NCBI GenBank assembly: GCA_017420125.1
Contig: JAFOJR010000178.1
Location: 1 to 17,011 of the forward strand
Source: Oscillospiraceae bacterium
GTDB taxonomy: Bacteria; Bacillota; Clostridia; Oscillospirales; Oscillospiraceae
Direction: 5' to 3'
Length of the DNA: 17,011 nucleotides
Both the position numbers and the translations under genes were made by a program. This document shows, piece after piece, positions 1 through 6,914 of this stretch. The first letter of the stretch is position 1, and each line of letters begins with the position of its first letter. The notes under the pieces are model-generated. The model ran no database searches. It was not told the DNA's origin and saw nothing but the letters and a program-made list of their open reading frames with translations.

Positions 1-1
1 G

Positions 2-610
2 GATCGGGTGGAGATGCCTCCGTGGCCGGAAGAAAAGGAACTGCCGGAGCCCCAGCGAAAAGAGCGGGGACGGCGTTTGCGGAAAAAGACGGAGCTTTCC
101 ACTTTCCTCTCGGAACAGCAGGAGCAGCAGCCTGACATGGCGATGCAGGAGGAAACGGAAACAGATTCCAAGCGATTGCAGCTGGTACCGCTGGAAGAGA
201 TAAAGGCGGCGATAGAAGATGCAAGTGCCGGTGCGGCGGATGACAAGGTCCAGGCACTGTTGATCATAGAATATGAAGTGGATTTGGACGATGGGATGAA
301 AGACCGGGCAGAGCATCTGCTGCTTGACATATTCCCCACAGCAATGATCTGTCGCGTTTCCGCCGGAAGATATCTGATCTGGCAGGCGAATACCAGTACG
401 GATGTTGTGCGGGGGCAGGCAGCGCAGCTTTGCAAAGAGCGTACAGCAGAGATGCCGGGCTGCTCCGTTGGCATTGCATATGCCGTGGCGCCGCTGCCGC
501 CGCTGCCCCAGATACTGGAACAGGCAGTGGAGGCTGTTTCAGCGGCGAAAACCATGGACAGAGGATCGTTTGTGGAGTCCCATCCAGCAGGAAGGTCGGA
601 AGATGTGTGA
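2..610 (+). CDS. C-terminal part of a protein with a degenerate GGDEF-like domain (5' end outside window)
   Basis: The reading frame is open to the window edge, so the true start is probably upstream; 202 residues are visible. The first roughly 80 are a Glu/Gln/Lys/Arg-rich, low-complexity stretch that looks like a disordered linker. From about residue 82 to 190 the pattern follows a GGDEF fold: a hydrophobic strand (ALLIIEYEVDLDD), a segment RVSAGRYLIW where R-x-GGDEF would sit, a strand CSVGIAYAV matching the usual S-x-G-x-A strand, and a final helix AVEAVSAAKTMDRGSF matching the A-x-x-A-L-Y-x-A-K-x-x-G-R-N end. The catalytic GGDEF residues are missing, so I infer a non-enzymatic sensory or regulatory domain, perhaps at the end of a response regulator. 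The TGA stop overlaps the GTG start of the next gene, which suggests translational coupling. Domain assignment is by eye and moderately uncertain. Confidence 0.6.
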   Translation, partial: DRVEMPPWPEEKELPEPQRKERGRRLRKKTELSTFLSEQQEQQPDMAMQEETETDSKRLQLVPLEEIKAAIEDASAGAADDKVQALLIIEYEVDLDDGMKDRAEHLLLDIFPTAMICRVSAGRYLIWQANTSTDVVRGQAAQLCKERTAEMPGCSVGIAYAVAPLPPLPQILEQAVEAVSAAKTMDRGSFVESHPAGRSEDV

Positions 611-2019
611 AGCAGCCAGTACAAAACCCGCTGGGCTATGAAAAAATCAGCCGGTTGTTGATAAAATTTGCGATTCCCAGCGTGACAGGCATGGTGATCA
701 ATGCGCTGTACAATATTATCGATCAGGTGTTTATTGGCAGGGGCGTCGGCTATTTGGGCAACGCCGCCACCAATGTGGCGTTTCCGATTGTTATACTTTC
801 TACTGCTTTGGCATTGCTGCTGGGATTAGGCGGGGCATCGAAAGAGAGTATGGAGCTTGGAGCCAGGAAGCAGGAGGAAGCAGAGCAGACTGTGGGAACG
901 GCAGTGGTATTACTGCTGTCTGCCGGTGTTCTGCTGTCTTTGCTGGGACAGATTTTGTTTGAACCCATGCTGCATGCCTTTGGCGCGACAAAGGAAGTCC
1001 TTCCGTATGCCCGCATCTATGTGCGCATCATTTTATGCGGCATTCCGTTTTCGCTGTTTAACATAGGATTTTCTTCTCTCATCCGCGCAGACGGCAGCCC
1101 CACCTACGCGATGATCAGCATTGTGACAGGCTCTGTTTTGAATATCGGCCTGGATGCGCTGTTTATGTATGAATTTCAGTGGGGCATTATGGGCGTGGCG
1201 CTTGCGACGGCATTCAGTCAATTTGTCTCCTTTTGTATCAGTGCTGCATATTTGCGGCGGATGAAACAAGTGCGGATTACCAGAAAAACACTGCGCTTCC
1301 GGTTTCCCTATATGCGAACCATCTGCGCATTGGGATTCGCTCCGTTTATCAATCAGATTTCCATGACCATTGTACAGATTGCGCTGAACAACAGCTTGAC
1401 TTTTTATGGCGCGCAATCGGTTTATGGCACAAATGTTCCTTTGGCCTGTGCAGGGCTGATTTCGAAAGTCAATACGATCATGATGGGGTTTATCATCGGA
1501 TTGGCACAGGCAAACCAACCCATTTGCGGGTTTAATTATGGCGCCAGGCAATATGACAGGGTGCGGCAGAGCTATCGCTATACCATTATGGCGGCCACTG
1601 CTTTTTCCTGTGCAGCTTTTTTGGCGTTTCAGCTTCTGCCCCGGCAGATTATCGGGTTGTTTGGACAGGGGAGTGAACAATATTTCCAGTTTTCGATTCG
1701 CTATTTTCGTATTTATCTGATGATGACCTGTATCAACAGTTTCCAGCCGGTAAGCTCCAATTTTTTTACTGCCATCGGAAAGGCGAAAAAAGGAGCGCTG
1801 TTGGCGCTGACCAGGCAAATTGTTTTCCTGCTGCCGCTGATTTTGATTCTTCCATTGTTTTGGGGAATCGACGGCATCCTGTTTGCGGGACCTGTGGCCG
1901 ATTTTGCGGCAGCCGCATTGTCCGTTCTTCTGGTCTGGCGTCAGATGCGCCGTTTTCCCAGAGAGCAGATGGATGCTCCGCCGCCGGAGGGCACAAGCCG
2001 CATCTCCGATCAGCAGTAA
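607..2019 (+). CDS. MATE family efflux transporter
   Basis: A 470-residue polytopic membrane protein, the usual length for multi-antimicrobial extrusion (MATE) proteins, which export drugs, toxins or metabolites in exchange for Na+ or H+. The N-terminal region (KISRLLIKFAIPSVTGMVI, then NIIDQVFIGRGVG) is the classic first-helix pattern, and the two-lobe repeat is visible: a second set of helices begins near APFINQISMTIVQIALN. About twelve hydrophobic segments can be counted. I chose the GTG at 607 because AGGAAGG lies at 589-595 and the family's N-terminus begins about here. The same frame stays open upstream to 430, but that part reads as an out-of-frame shadow of the previous gene. The start overlaps the upstream stop by 4 bases, so the two are probably co-translated. 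Substrate cannot be read from sequence. Confidence 0.92.
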   Translation: MKQPVQNPLGYEKISRLLIKFAIPSVTGMVINALYNIIDQVFIGRGVGYLGNAATNVAFPIVILSTALALLLGLGGASKESMELGARKQEEAEQTVGTAVVLLLSAGVLLSLLGQILFEPMLHAFGATKEVLPYARIYVRIILCGIPFSLFNIGFSSLIRADGSPTYAMISIVTGSVLNIGLDALFMYEFQWGIMGVALATAFSQFVSFCISAAYLRRMKQVRITRKTLRFRFPYMRTICALGFAPFINQISMTIVQIALNNSLTFYGAQSVYGTNVPLACAGLISKVNTIMMGFIIGLAQANQPICGFNYGARQYDRVRQSYRYTIMAATAFSCAAFLAFQLLPRQIIGLFGQGSEQYFQFSIRYFRIYLMMTCINSFQPVSSNFFTAIGKAKKGALLALTRQIVFLLPLILILPLFWGIDGILFAGPVADFAAAALSVLLVWRQMRRFPREQMDAPPPEGTSRISDQQ

Positions 2020-2042
2020 TTAGCTATACCGTCCATCATTTC

Positions 2043-2076
2043 AAAAGCCTGTCTGCTTTTTGGCAGACAGGCTTTT
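2043..2076. terminator. Bidirectional intrinsic terminator between MATE gene and glycerate kinase
   Basis: A perfect 14-bp stem (AAAAGCCTGTCTGC at 2043-2056 with its complement at 2063-2076) and a 6-base loop. It has T-runs on both strands and lies between converging genes, so it can end both transcripts. Confidence 0.9.
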
Positions 2077-2088
2077 TGTTTTAAAACT

Positions 2089-3234
2089 TTATTTTTGGAT
2101 GGATTGGAGCAGACGCATCAGGTTGCGAACAGCAGCCCGTACATTTTCCTCGGTGAGAGGCAAGGCCTCCTCAAGGGAAAGAAGCCGGCGGTTGATGGGA
2201 AAAACGGCAGTCAACCCCTGGAGATATGCCTCTGCTTCGCTGCCGTCGATTGCACCGGCCAAAGCGATTACCGGAACGCTTTGCTTTTTGGCTCTGCGGC
2301 AGATGCCGGAAATGGCTTTTCCGTGAAGACTTTGCCCATCGAAACGGCCTTCACCGGTCAGAACCAGGTCGCAGTGCTGCAGCAGGGAATCAAAATCCAC
2401 TGTATCCAGCAAAAGATCGATGCCCGGCGTCAGGGAAGCGCCCAGCAAAGCACAGAGCCCGGCACCCAGTCCGCCGGCAGCGCCGGCGCCGGGCTGGCTT
2501 GCAGAAAAAGCACCCTGTGTGATTTGCTCCAGCAAAGTGCCGTAATGGCGCAGACCGTGATCCAAACGCTGCACCATTGGGGCGTCCGCGCCCTTTTGCG
2601 GGGCGAAGATAAACGCGGCGCCGGTGGGGCCGTACAGAGGGTTGTCCACATCGCAGAGGGCCTGAATGGAGACAGACTGCAAAAGCGACCGGGCGGGGGA
2701 AGGATCGATGGCAGATATCTGGTGCAGAGTCCTGCCGGCGGGAACAAAGGAAGCGCCTTCCCGGTTCAGAAAAACAACACCCAGGGCGGCAGCCAGTCCG
2801 CAGCCCCCGTCATTGGTGGCGCTGCCGCCCAGACCAAGCAGAATCCGACGCACGCCATGCTGCGTAACGGCATGAAGAATCAGCTCTCCCACGCCATATG
2901 TAGTTGTTTGCTCCGGATCGGGGGTCGGCCCTGCCATGGGCAGTCCGGCGGCGGCGGCCATTTCAATCACCGCGGTTTCACCGTCCGGCAGCAGGCCGTA
3001 AAAGCTTTCCGTGGGCTGGAAAAACGGACCGGAGACGGTGCAGGATACGCGACGGCCGCCGGCGGAGAGAAGAAAGCTGTCTACGGTGCCTTCCCCGCCG
3101 TCTGCAATGGGAACGGAGTGAATTCGGCACTGGGGAAAAACAGCATGGATTTCCTCCGCCGCAGACCGGCAAAACTGCACGGCGGAAAGTGCACCTTTGA
3201 ATGAGTCAGGCGCTAAAATAATTTGCTGCAGCAT
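2089..3234 (-). CDS. glxK: Glycerate kinase (GarK/GlxK family)
   Basis: 381 residues, the normal length of the glycerate kinase family that phosphorylates D-glycerate with ATP; E. coli GarK and GlxK make 2-phosphoglycerate, feeding glycolysis. Visible family motifs are the N-terminal LAPDSFKGALSA (residues 7-18), PIADGGEGTVDSF (42-54), the glycine-rich LGGSATNDGGCG near 135-146, and the C-terminal LTGEGRFDGQSLHGKAI. The ATG at 3234 has a good AAGGAG site (3241-3247) 6 bases upstream; a longer in-frame version from 3321 would run through the terminator of the neighbouring gene and is unlikely. On the minus-strand mRNA a small hairpin (CGGGG/CCCCG, 3256-3271) lies just before the ribosome site. 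The gene stands alone between two terminators; I see no convincing promoter in the short gap. The symbol follows the family name, not proven orthology. Confidence 0.92.
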   Translation of the reverse strand: MLQQIILAPDSFKGALSAVQFCRSAAEEIHAVFPQCRIHSVPIADGGEGTVDSFLLSAGGRRVSCTVSGPFFQPTESFYGLLPDGETAVIEMAAAAGLPMAGPTPDPEQTTTYGVGELILHAVTQHGVRRILLGLGGSATNDGGCGLAAALGVVFLNREGASFVPAGRTLHQISAIDPSPARSLLQSVSIQALCDVDNPLYGPTGAAFIFAPQKGADAPMVQRLDHGLRHYGTLLEQITQGAFSASQPGAGAAGGLGAGLCALLGASLTPGIDLLLDTVDFDSLLQHCDLVLTGEGRFDGQSLHGKAISGICRRAKKQSVPVIALAGAIDGSEAEAYLQGLTAVFPINRRLLSLEEALPLTEENVRAAVRNLMRLLQSIQK

Positions 3235-3305
3235 AAAAAACTCCTTTTTGAACAGCGGGGACGAAGCCCCGGCACGGGAAATATCCGGTTGGCTTTTATT
3301 AAAAC

Positions 3306-3333
3306 AAAAGACGCTGCTCATACAGCGTCTTTT
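3306..3333 (-). terminator. Intrinsic terminator of the alanine symporter gene
   Basis: A perfect 11-bp stem (AAAAGACGCTG at 3306-3316 with its complement at 3323-3333) and a 6-base loop. On the minus strand the descending arm runs into TTTTGTTTTAAT. It sits 15 bases beyond the symporter stop codon. Confidence 0.85.
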
Positions 3334-3348
3334 GTGGGTGAATAAAGG

Positions 3349-4797
3349 TTACTCCAGAATGGCACCGGTTTCTCTGCGGCGCTTTAAGTAATCTTTTGTC
3401 AGAGCGGCAACTGTGCCGGACAGGGCGACAACACCGATCAGGTTGGGGATTGCCATCAAGCCGTTCAGCGTGTCGGCGATATCCCAGACCAGATTCAACT
3501 GGGTTGCAGGCCCTAAGATAATGGTGCAGAGGAAAACGACTTTGTAGATAATCGTCGTGCTGGAACCAAACAGATATTCGTAAGTACGTTCGCCATAGTA
3601 AGACCAGCCCACCATTGTGGAGAAGGCAAACAGGCACATGGCAACTGCCAGGAAAATGGAACCAACCTGACCGAAGCCGGAAGAGAACGCAGCGGAAGTA
3701 AGGGATGCGCCGGAGAGAGCTTTGCCTGCCTCATCCACAAGGCCCGCCTGATGGACGCCTGTGCAAAGGACGGACAGCGCGGTCAATGTGCAGATTACGA
3801 TGGTGTCGGCAAATACTTCGAATACGCCCCACATAGCCTGCTTGATGGGCTCTTTGGTATCGCTGGCTGCGTGTGCAATGGAAGAGGAACCGAGACCTGC
3901 TTCATTGGAGAAGACGCCGCGGGCAACACCATAGCGCATCGCCTGCTGAATCGTAAAGCCGAGAACACCGCCGCCCACAGCCTTGAAGCGGAATGCACCG
4001 GAGAAGATGGAGCCGAATGCAGAACCCAGATTATTTGCATTCATCACGATTAAAATAATGGCGCCGATGATATAGAGAATTGCCATGAAGGGAACGAGGA
4101 TTTCCGTTACCTTACCGATTCTCTTGATGCCGCCGATGATGACAACAGCGGTGATCACTGCCAGGACGATGCCGACAATAACAGGGTTAAAACCGAAAGC
4201 CTGCTTCAGGGCGCCGGCAGTGGAGTTTGCCTGTACGGCAGAACCGATACCGAAGGAGGCAAAGGTTGCAAAAATGGCGAAAAGAACAGCCAGCCATTTA
4301 AAGTTTTTCCCCAATCCTTTTTCGATGAAAACCATGGGGCCGCCCTGCCATTCGCCTTTTTCGTTTTTATAACGATACTTCATGGACAGTGCGATTTCGG
4401 AAAACTTTGTCATCATGCCGAAGAATGCGGAGATCCACATCCAGAATACGGCACCCGGGCCGCCGGAGACGATGGCTGTTGCTACGCCGGCGATGTTGCC
4501 GGTACCAACGGTTGCGGCCAGCGCGGTGGAAAGCGCCTGGAACTGTGTGATGGATTTTTTCTCGTCTGTTGTGCGAACCTTTTTGTCCGTGAAGACGGCC
4601 GCAATGGTGTTTTTCCACCATGTTGCCAACTTGGAAACCTGGAACCATCTTGTCCGGAAGGTCATGATAATACCTACCAGGACGAAAACGGCACACATGA
4701 TGGGGCCCCAGATGAAACCGTTGATTGCACCGTTGACTTTTTCTACGCCAGCGACGAATCCGGAACTCTCTGCGGCTGCTGCCAGAAACAGATTCAT
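3349..4797 (-). CDS. Sodium:alanine/glycine symporter (AgcS family)
   Basis: A 482-residue membrane protein of the alanine or glycine:cation symporter family (AGCS), which imports alanine and/or glycine with Na+. The family signature ATVGTGNIAGVATAI is at residues 95-109, followed by SGGPGAVFWMWISAFFGMM; further on is GVFSNEAGLGSSSIAHAAS, another conserved family block. About ten to eleven hydrophobic helices can be followed. I chose the ATG at 4797 because GAGAGGG lies about 8 bases upstream; an in-frame ATG at 4821 has no visible ribosome site. The gene is divergent from leuCDB and has its own promoter, a structured leader and a terminator. Alanine versus glycine specificity cannot be read here. 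No glycine riboswitch is apparent in the leader. Confidence 0.93.
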   Translation of the reverse strand: MNLFLAAAAESSGFVAGVEKVNGAINGFIWGPIMCAVFVLVGIIMTFRTRWFQVSKLATWWKNTIAAVFTDKKVRTTDEKKSITQFQALSTALAATVGTGNIAGVATAIVSGGPGAVFWMWISAFFGMMTKFSEIALSMKYRYKNEKGEWQGGPMVFIEKGLGKNFKWLAVLFAIFATFASFGIGSAVQANSTAGALKQAFGFNPVIVGIVLAVITAVVIIGGIKRIGKVTEILVPFMAILYIIGAIILIVMNANNLGSAFGSIFSGAFRFKAVGGGVLGFTIQQAMRYGVARGVFSNEAGLGSSSIAHAASDTKEPIKQAMWGVFEVFADTIVICTLTALSVLCTGVHQAGLVDEAGKALSGASLTSAAFSSGFGQVGSIFLAVAMCLFAFSTMVGWSYYGERTYEYLFGSSTTIIYKVVFLCTIILGPATQLNLVWDIADTLNGLMAIPNLIGVVALSGTVAALTKDYLKRRRETGAILE

Positions 4798-4825
4798 ACC
4801 ATTTTCCCTCTCTTTATTCATATGA

Positions 4826-4852
4826 CTTGCTGCCCAACAAGAAAACAGCAAG
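4826..4852 (-). other. Leader stem-loop 1 of the symporter mRNA
   Basis: CTTGCTG (4826-4832) pairs perfectly with CAGCAAG (4846-4852) across a 13-base loop, about 30 bases before the chosen start codon on the minus-strand transcript. There is no U-tract, so it is not a terminator. A regulatory role is inference only. Confidence 0.5.
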
Positions 4853-4855
4853 GGA

Positions 4856-4884
4856 CCTGCTCCGTTTGGAAACAAAGAAGCAGG
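4856..4884 (-). other. Leader stem-loop 2 of the symporter mRNA
   Basis: CCTGCT (4856-4861) pairs with AGCAGG (4879-4884), and an inner TTTG (4865-4868) pairs with CAAA (4873-4876) closing a 4-base loop. It lies next to stem-loop 1, so most of the roughly 96-base untranslated leader is folded. Confidence 0.45.
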
Positions 4885-4899
4885 GGAATCCTGTCCAAA

Positions 4900-4908
4900 A
4901 TTATACCA
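4900..4908 (-). promoter_or_regulatory. Promoter of the symporter gene (extended -10)
   Basis: On the minus strand TATAAT (4900-4905) is a perfect -10 box preceded by TGG (4906-4908), an extended -10 element. The hexamer 17 bases further up, CTATAC, is a poor -35, which is common for extended -10 promoters. Predicted transcription starts near 4893. Confidence 0.7.
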
Positions 4909-5005
4909 TATTTCACACTACTGTATAGAAGTATTTTATACACAAATTTCACGAAAAATAGAAAACAAAATTGTGAACAAATTATGAAATCGTGTTTTTA
5001 AGGCA

Positions 5006-5023
5006 GAAATTTGCCAAAATTTC
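5006..5023. promoter_or_regulatory. Perfect inverted repeat, candidate operator between agcS and leuC
   Basis: GAAATTT (5006-5012) and AAATTTC (5017-5023) are perfect complements around a 4-base centre GCCA, ending 8 bases before the leu -35 box. A third AAATTTC occurs at 4944-4950. The position suits a regulator acting on the divergent pair, but AT-rich palindromes also arise by chance. Confidence 0.4.
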
Positions 5024-5031
5024 GAATCACC

Positions 5032-5061
5032 TTGACCGAAAAAGGAGATATGTGGTATATT
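5032..5061 (+). promoter_or_regulatory. Promoter of the leuCDB operon
   Basis: TTGACC (5032-5037) and TATATT (5056-5061) are separated by 18 bases, with a TGG extended -10 at 5053-5055. The predicted start is near 5068, giving a leader of about 63 bases before leuC. Confidence 0.75.
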
Positions 5062-5081
5062 GAAACATAATTCAAAATGAC

Positions 5082-5112
5082 AAACGGAGGCTGCTGCTTT
5101 TGTCCTCCGTTT
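5082..5112 (+). promoter_or_regulatory. leuC leader stem-loop able to compete with the leuC ribosome binding site
   Basis: AAACGGAGG (5082-5090) pairs perfectly with CCTCCGTTT (5104-5112) over a 13-base loop. The right arm can instead pair with the leuC Shine-Dalgarno: TCCTCC (5103-5108) is complementary to GGAGGA (5118-5123). The two pairings exclude each other, so formation of the upper stem would free the ribosome site. There is no U-tract. The function is inferred. Confidence 0.5.
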
Positions 5113-5130
5113 CGCTGGGAGGAATGGATA

Positions 5131-6402
5131 ATGGGAATGACCATGACACAAAAAATCTTGGCAAAACATGCGGGATTGCCCTCTGTTCAGGCAGGGGACC
5201 TGATTGAAGCGCGCCTGGATTTGGTGTTGGGAAACGACATTACATCGCCGGTTGCCATCAAGGAATTTGAGCGGGCAGGATTTACAGATGTTTTTGACAA
5301 GGACAGGATTTGCATTGTGCTGGATCACTTTACGCCCAATAAAGATATCAAGGCGGCCAAGCAGTGTGCGGAAGCCCGTGCCTTTGCCACAAAGCATGGC
5401 CTGACAAACTTCTTTGATGTGGGCAACATGGGAATTGAACATGCTCTTTTGCCGGAGCGGGGCCTGGTTGCACCGGGCGAAGTGGTGATCGGTGCCGATT
5501 CCCACACCTGCACGTACGGTGCGCTGGGCGCATTTTCCACGGGTGTCGGCAGCACAGACATGGCGGCCGGCATGGCGGCCGGCATTGCATGGTTCAAGGT
5601 GCCTTCTGCCATCCGGGTGGAGCTGATTGGGAAACCGGCTCCCTGGGTTTCCGGCAAAGATATTATTTTACATCTGATCGGCCTGATCGGCGTAGACGGC
5701 GCATTGTATCAGTCCCTGGAATTTACTGGAGAAGGTGTGGCCCATCTTACGATGGACGATCGGTTTACCATTGCCAATATGGCCATTGAAGCCGGCGCCA
5801 AAAACGGGATTTTCCCGGTGGATGCAGCCACAATGGAATATGTAGAGGGGCGAGTGTCTCGTCCGTTTGACGTGTTTGAACCGGACGAGGATGCAGAGTA
5901 TGACCGGGTGGTAATCATCAATCTGGCCACCATCAAACCGACGGTTTCTCTGCCCCATCTGCCCTCCAACACAAAAACAGTGGATCAGGTTGCGGGATTG
6001 AAAATTGACCAGGCAGTGATTGGCTCCTGTACCAACGGGCGCATTGGCGACCTGCGTCTGGCAGCCAAGCTGATGAAAGGGAAACAGGTGGCAAAGGGCG
6101 TGCGCTGTATTGTGATCCCCGCCACACAGCAGATTTTCCTTCAAGCGATGAAAGAAGGGCTGATTGAGACCTTTATTACGGCCGGCGCCGCCGTGAGCAC
6201 CCCGACCTGCGGGCCCTGTATCGGCGGCCATATGGGCGTGCTGTATGAAGGAGAACGGGCCATTGCCACCACAAATCGGAACTTTGTAGGCAGAATGGGC
6301 CATATTGAATCGGAAATTTATCTGGCAAGTCCGGCAGTGGCAGCCGCATCTGCGGTGACGGGTGTGATTACCGATCCTGCCGAAATTGCCTGTATGGAAT
6401 AA
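5131..6402 (+). CDS. leuC: 3-isopropylmalate dehydratase large subunit
   Basis: The 423-residue large subunit of isopropylmalate isomerase, which with LeuD converts 2-isopropylmalate to 3-isopropylmalate in leucine synthesis. The three cysteines that hold the 4Fe-4S cluster are visible: C300 in IGSCTNGR, and C360 and C363 in TPTCGPCIGGH. Other aconitase-family blocks are GADSHTCTYGALGAFSTGVG (121-140) and NRNFVGRMGH (382-391). The length and N-terminus (MGMTMTQKILAKHAG) fit the shorter LeuC type found in clostridia and archaea. The ATG at 5131 has GGGAGG at 5117-5122. An in-frame ATG at 5077 would add an 18-residue Cys-rich extension but has no ribosome site. First gene of a leuC-leuD-leuB unit. 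A homologous hydratase for another acid is possible in principle, but the neighbours favour leucine. Confidence 0.96.
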   Translation: MGMTMTQKILAKHAGLPSVQAGDLIEARLDLVLGNDITSPVAIKEFERAGFTDVFDKDRICIVLDHFTPNKDIKAAKQCAEARAFATKHGLTNFFDVGNMGIEHALLPERGLVAPGEVVIGADSHTCTYGALGAFSTGVGSTDMAAGMAAGIAWFKVPSAIRVELIGKPAPWVSGKDIILHLIGLIGVDGALYQSLEFTGEGVAHLTMDDRFTIANMAIEAGAKNGIFPVDAATMEYVEGRVSRPFDVFEPDEDAEYDRVVIINLATIKPTVSLPHLPSNTKTVDQVAGLKIDQAVIGSCTNGRIGDLRLAAKLMKGKQVAKGVRCIVIPATQQIFLQAMKEGLIETFITAGAAVSTPTCGPCIGGHMGVLYEGERAIATTNRNFVGRMGHIESEIYLASPAVAAASAVTGVITDPAEIACME

Positions 6403-6416
6403 GGAGGGAAACGGTG

Positions 6417-6914
6417 ATGCAGAAAGCAGGAATGGTATTTACCTTCGGAGATAATGTAGATACGGATGTTATTATTCCAGCGCGGTATTTGAACACGTCG
6501 GAGCCGGAGGAACTGGCGAAACACTGCATGGAAGACATTGACAAGACCTTTGTGGAAAACGTGCATGCGGGAGATTTGATTGTAGCCGGAGATAACTTTG
6601 GCTGCGGCTCTTCCAGAGAGCATGCGCCGATCTCCATCCGCGCCTGCGGCGTCAAATGCGTCATTGCCGCCAGTTTTGCCCGGATTTTTTACCGCAATGC
6701 CATCAACATCGGCCTTCCCATTCTGGAATGTCCGGAAGCGGCGGCGGAAATTCAGGCAGGCGATCAGGTGACAGTGGATTTTGAAACAGGCGTCATCACG
6801 GATGAGACCACCGGCAAGACATACCAGGCTGCGCCTTTCCCGGCGTTTGTCACCGGGATTATCCAGAATGGCGGTCTGTTAAATTCTTTAAAGGCAAGGG
6901 GAGCTGCAAAATGA
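6417..6914 (+). CDS. leuD: 3-isopropylmalate dehydratase small subunit
   Basis: The 165-residue swivel-domain partner of LeuC, completing the active site of isopropylmalate isomerase. The family motifs are GDNVDTDVIIPARYL (residues 11-25) and AGDNFGCGSSREHA (57-70), the loop that contacts substrate. Its length matches the short, stand-alone LeuD type paired with short LeuC proteins. AAGGAGGG at 6401-6408 includes the last bases of the leuC stop codon and sets the start; the ATG at 6417 is preferred, though a GTG directly before it (6414) is also possible. It lies 14 bases after leuC and overlaps leuB by 4 bases, so the three genes are almost certainly co-transcribed. Confidence 0.96.
   Translation: MQKAGMVFTFGDNVDTDVIIPARYLNTSEPEELAKHCMEDIDKTFVENVHAGDLIVAGDNFGCGSSREHAPISIRACGVKCVIAASFARIFYRNAINIGLPILECPEAAAEIQAGDQVTVDFETGVITDETTGKTYQAAPFPAFVTGIIQNGGLLNSLKARGAAK

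Noticed and set aside
1033..1818. Minus-strand reading frame of 261 codons inside the MATE gene
   Set aside because: It is a shadow of a clear membrane transporter gene and has no recognisable protein features.
2095..3204. Long plus-strand reading frame of 369 codons
   Set aside because: It is antisense to the glycerate kinase gene, has no ribosome site and low-complexity composition; the minus-strand protein has all the family motifs.
5050..5067. A six-codon frame (MWYIET) after AAAGGAG, resembling a leader peptide
   Set aside because: It overlaps the leu -10 box and would lie upstream of the predicted transcript start, so it is not expected to be translated.
5077..5130. An upstream in-frame ATG giving leuC an 18-residue Cys-rich extension
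   Set aside because: There is no ribosome site before it, and the family's normal N-terminus begins at 5131 behind a good one.
4798..5130. T-box or glycine riboswitch upstream of leuC or agcS
   Set aside because: The conserved T-box sequence and the glycine riboswitch core motifs are not present by eye; only short stem-loops are visible.
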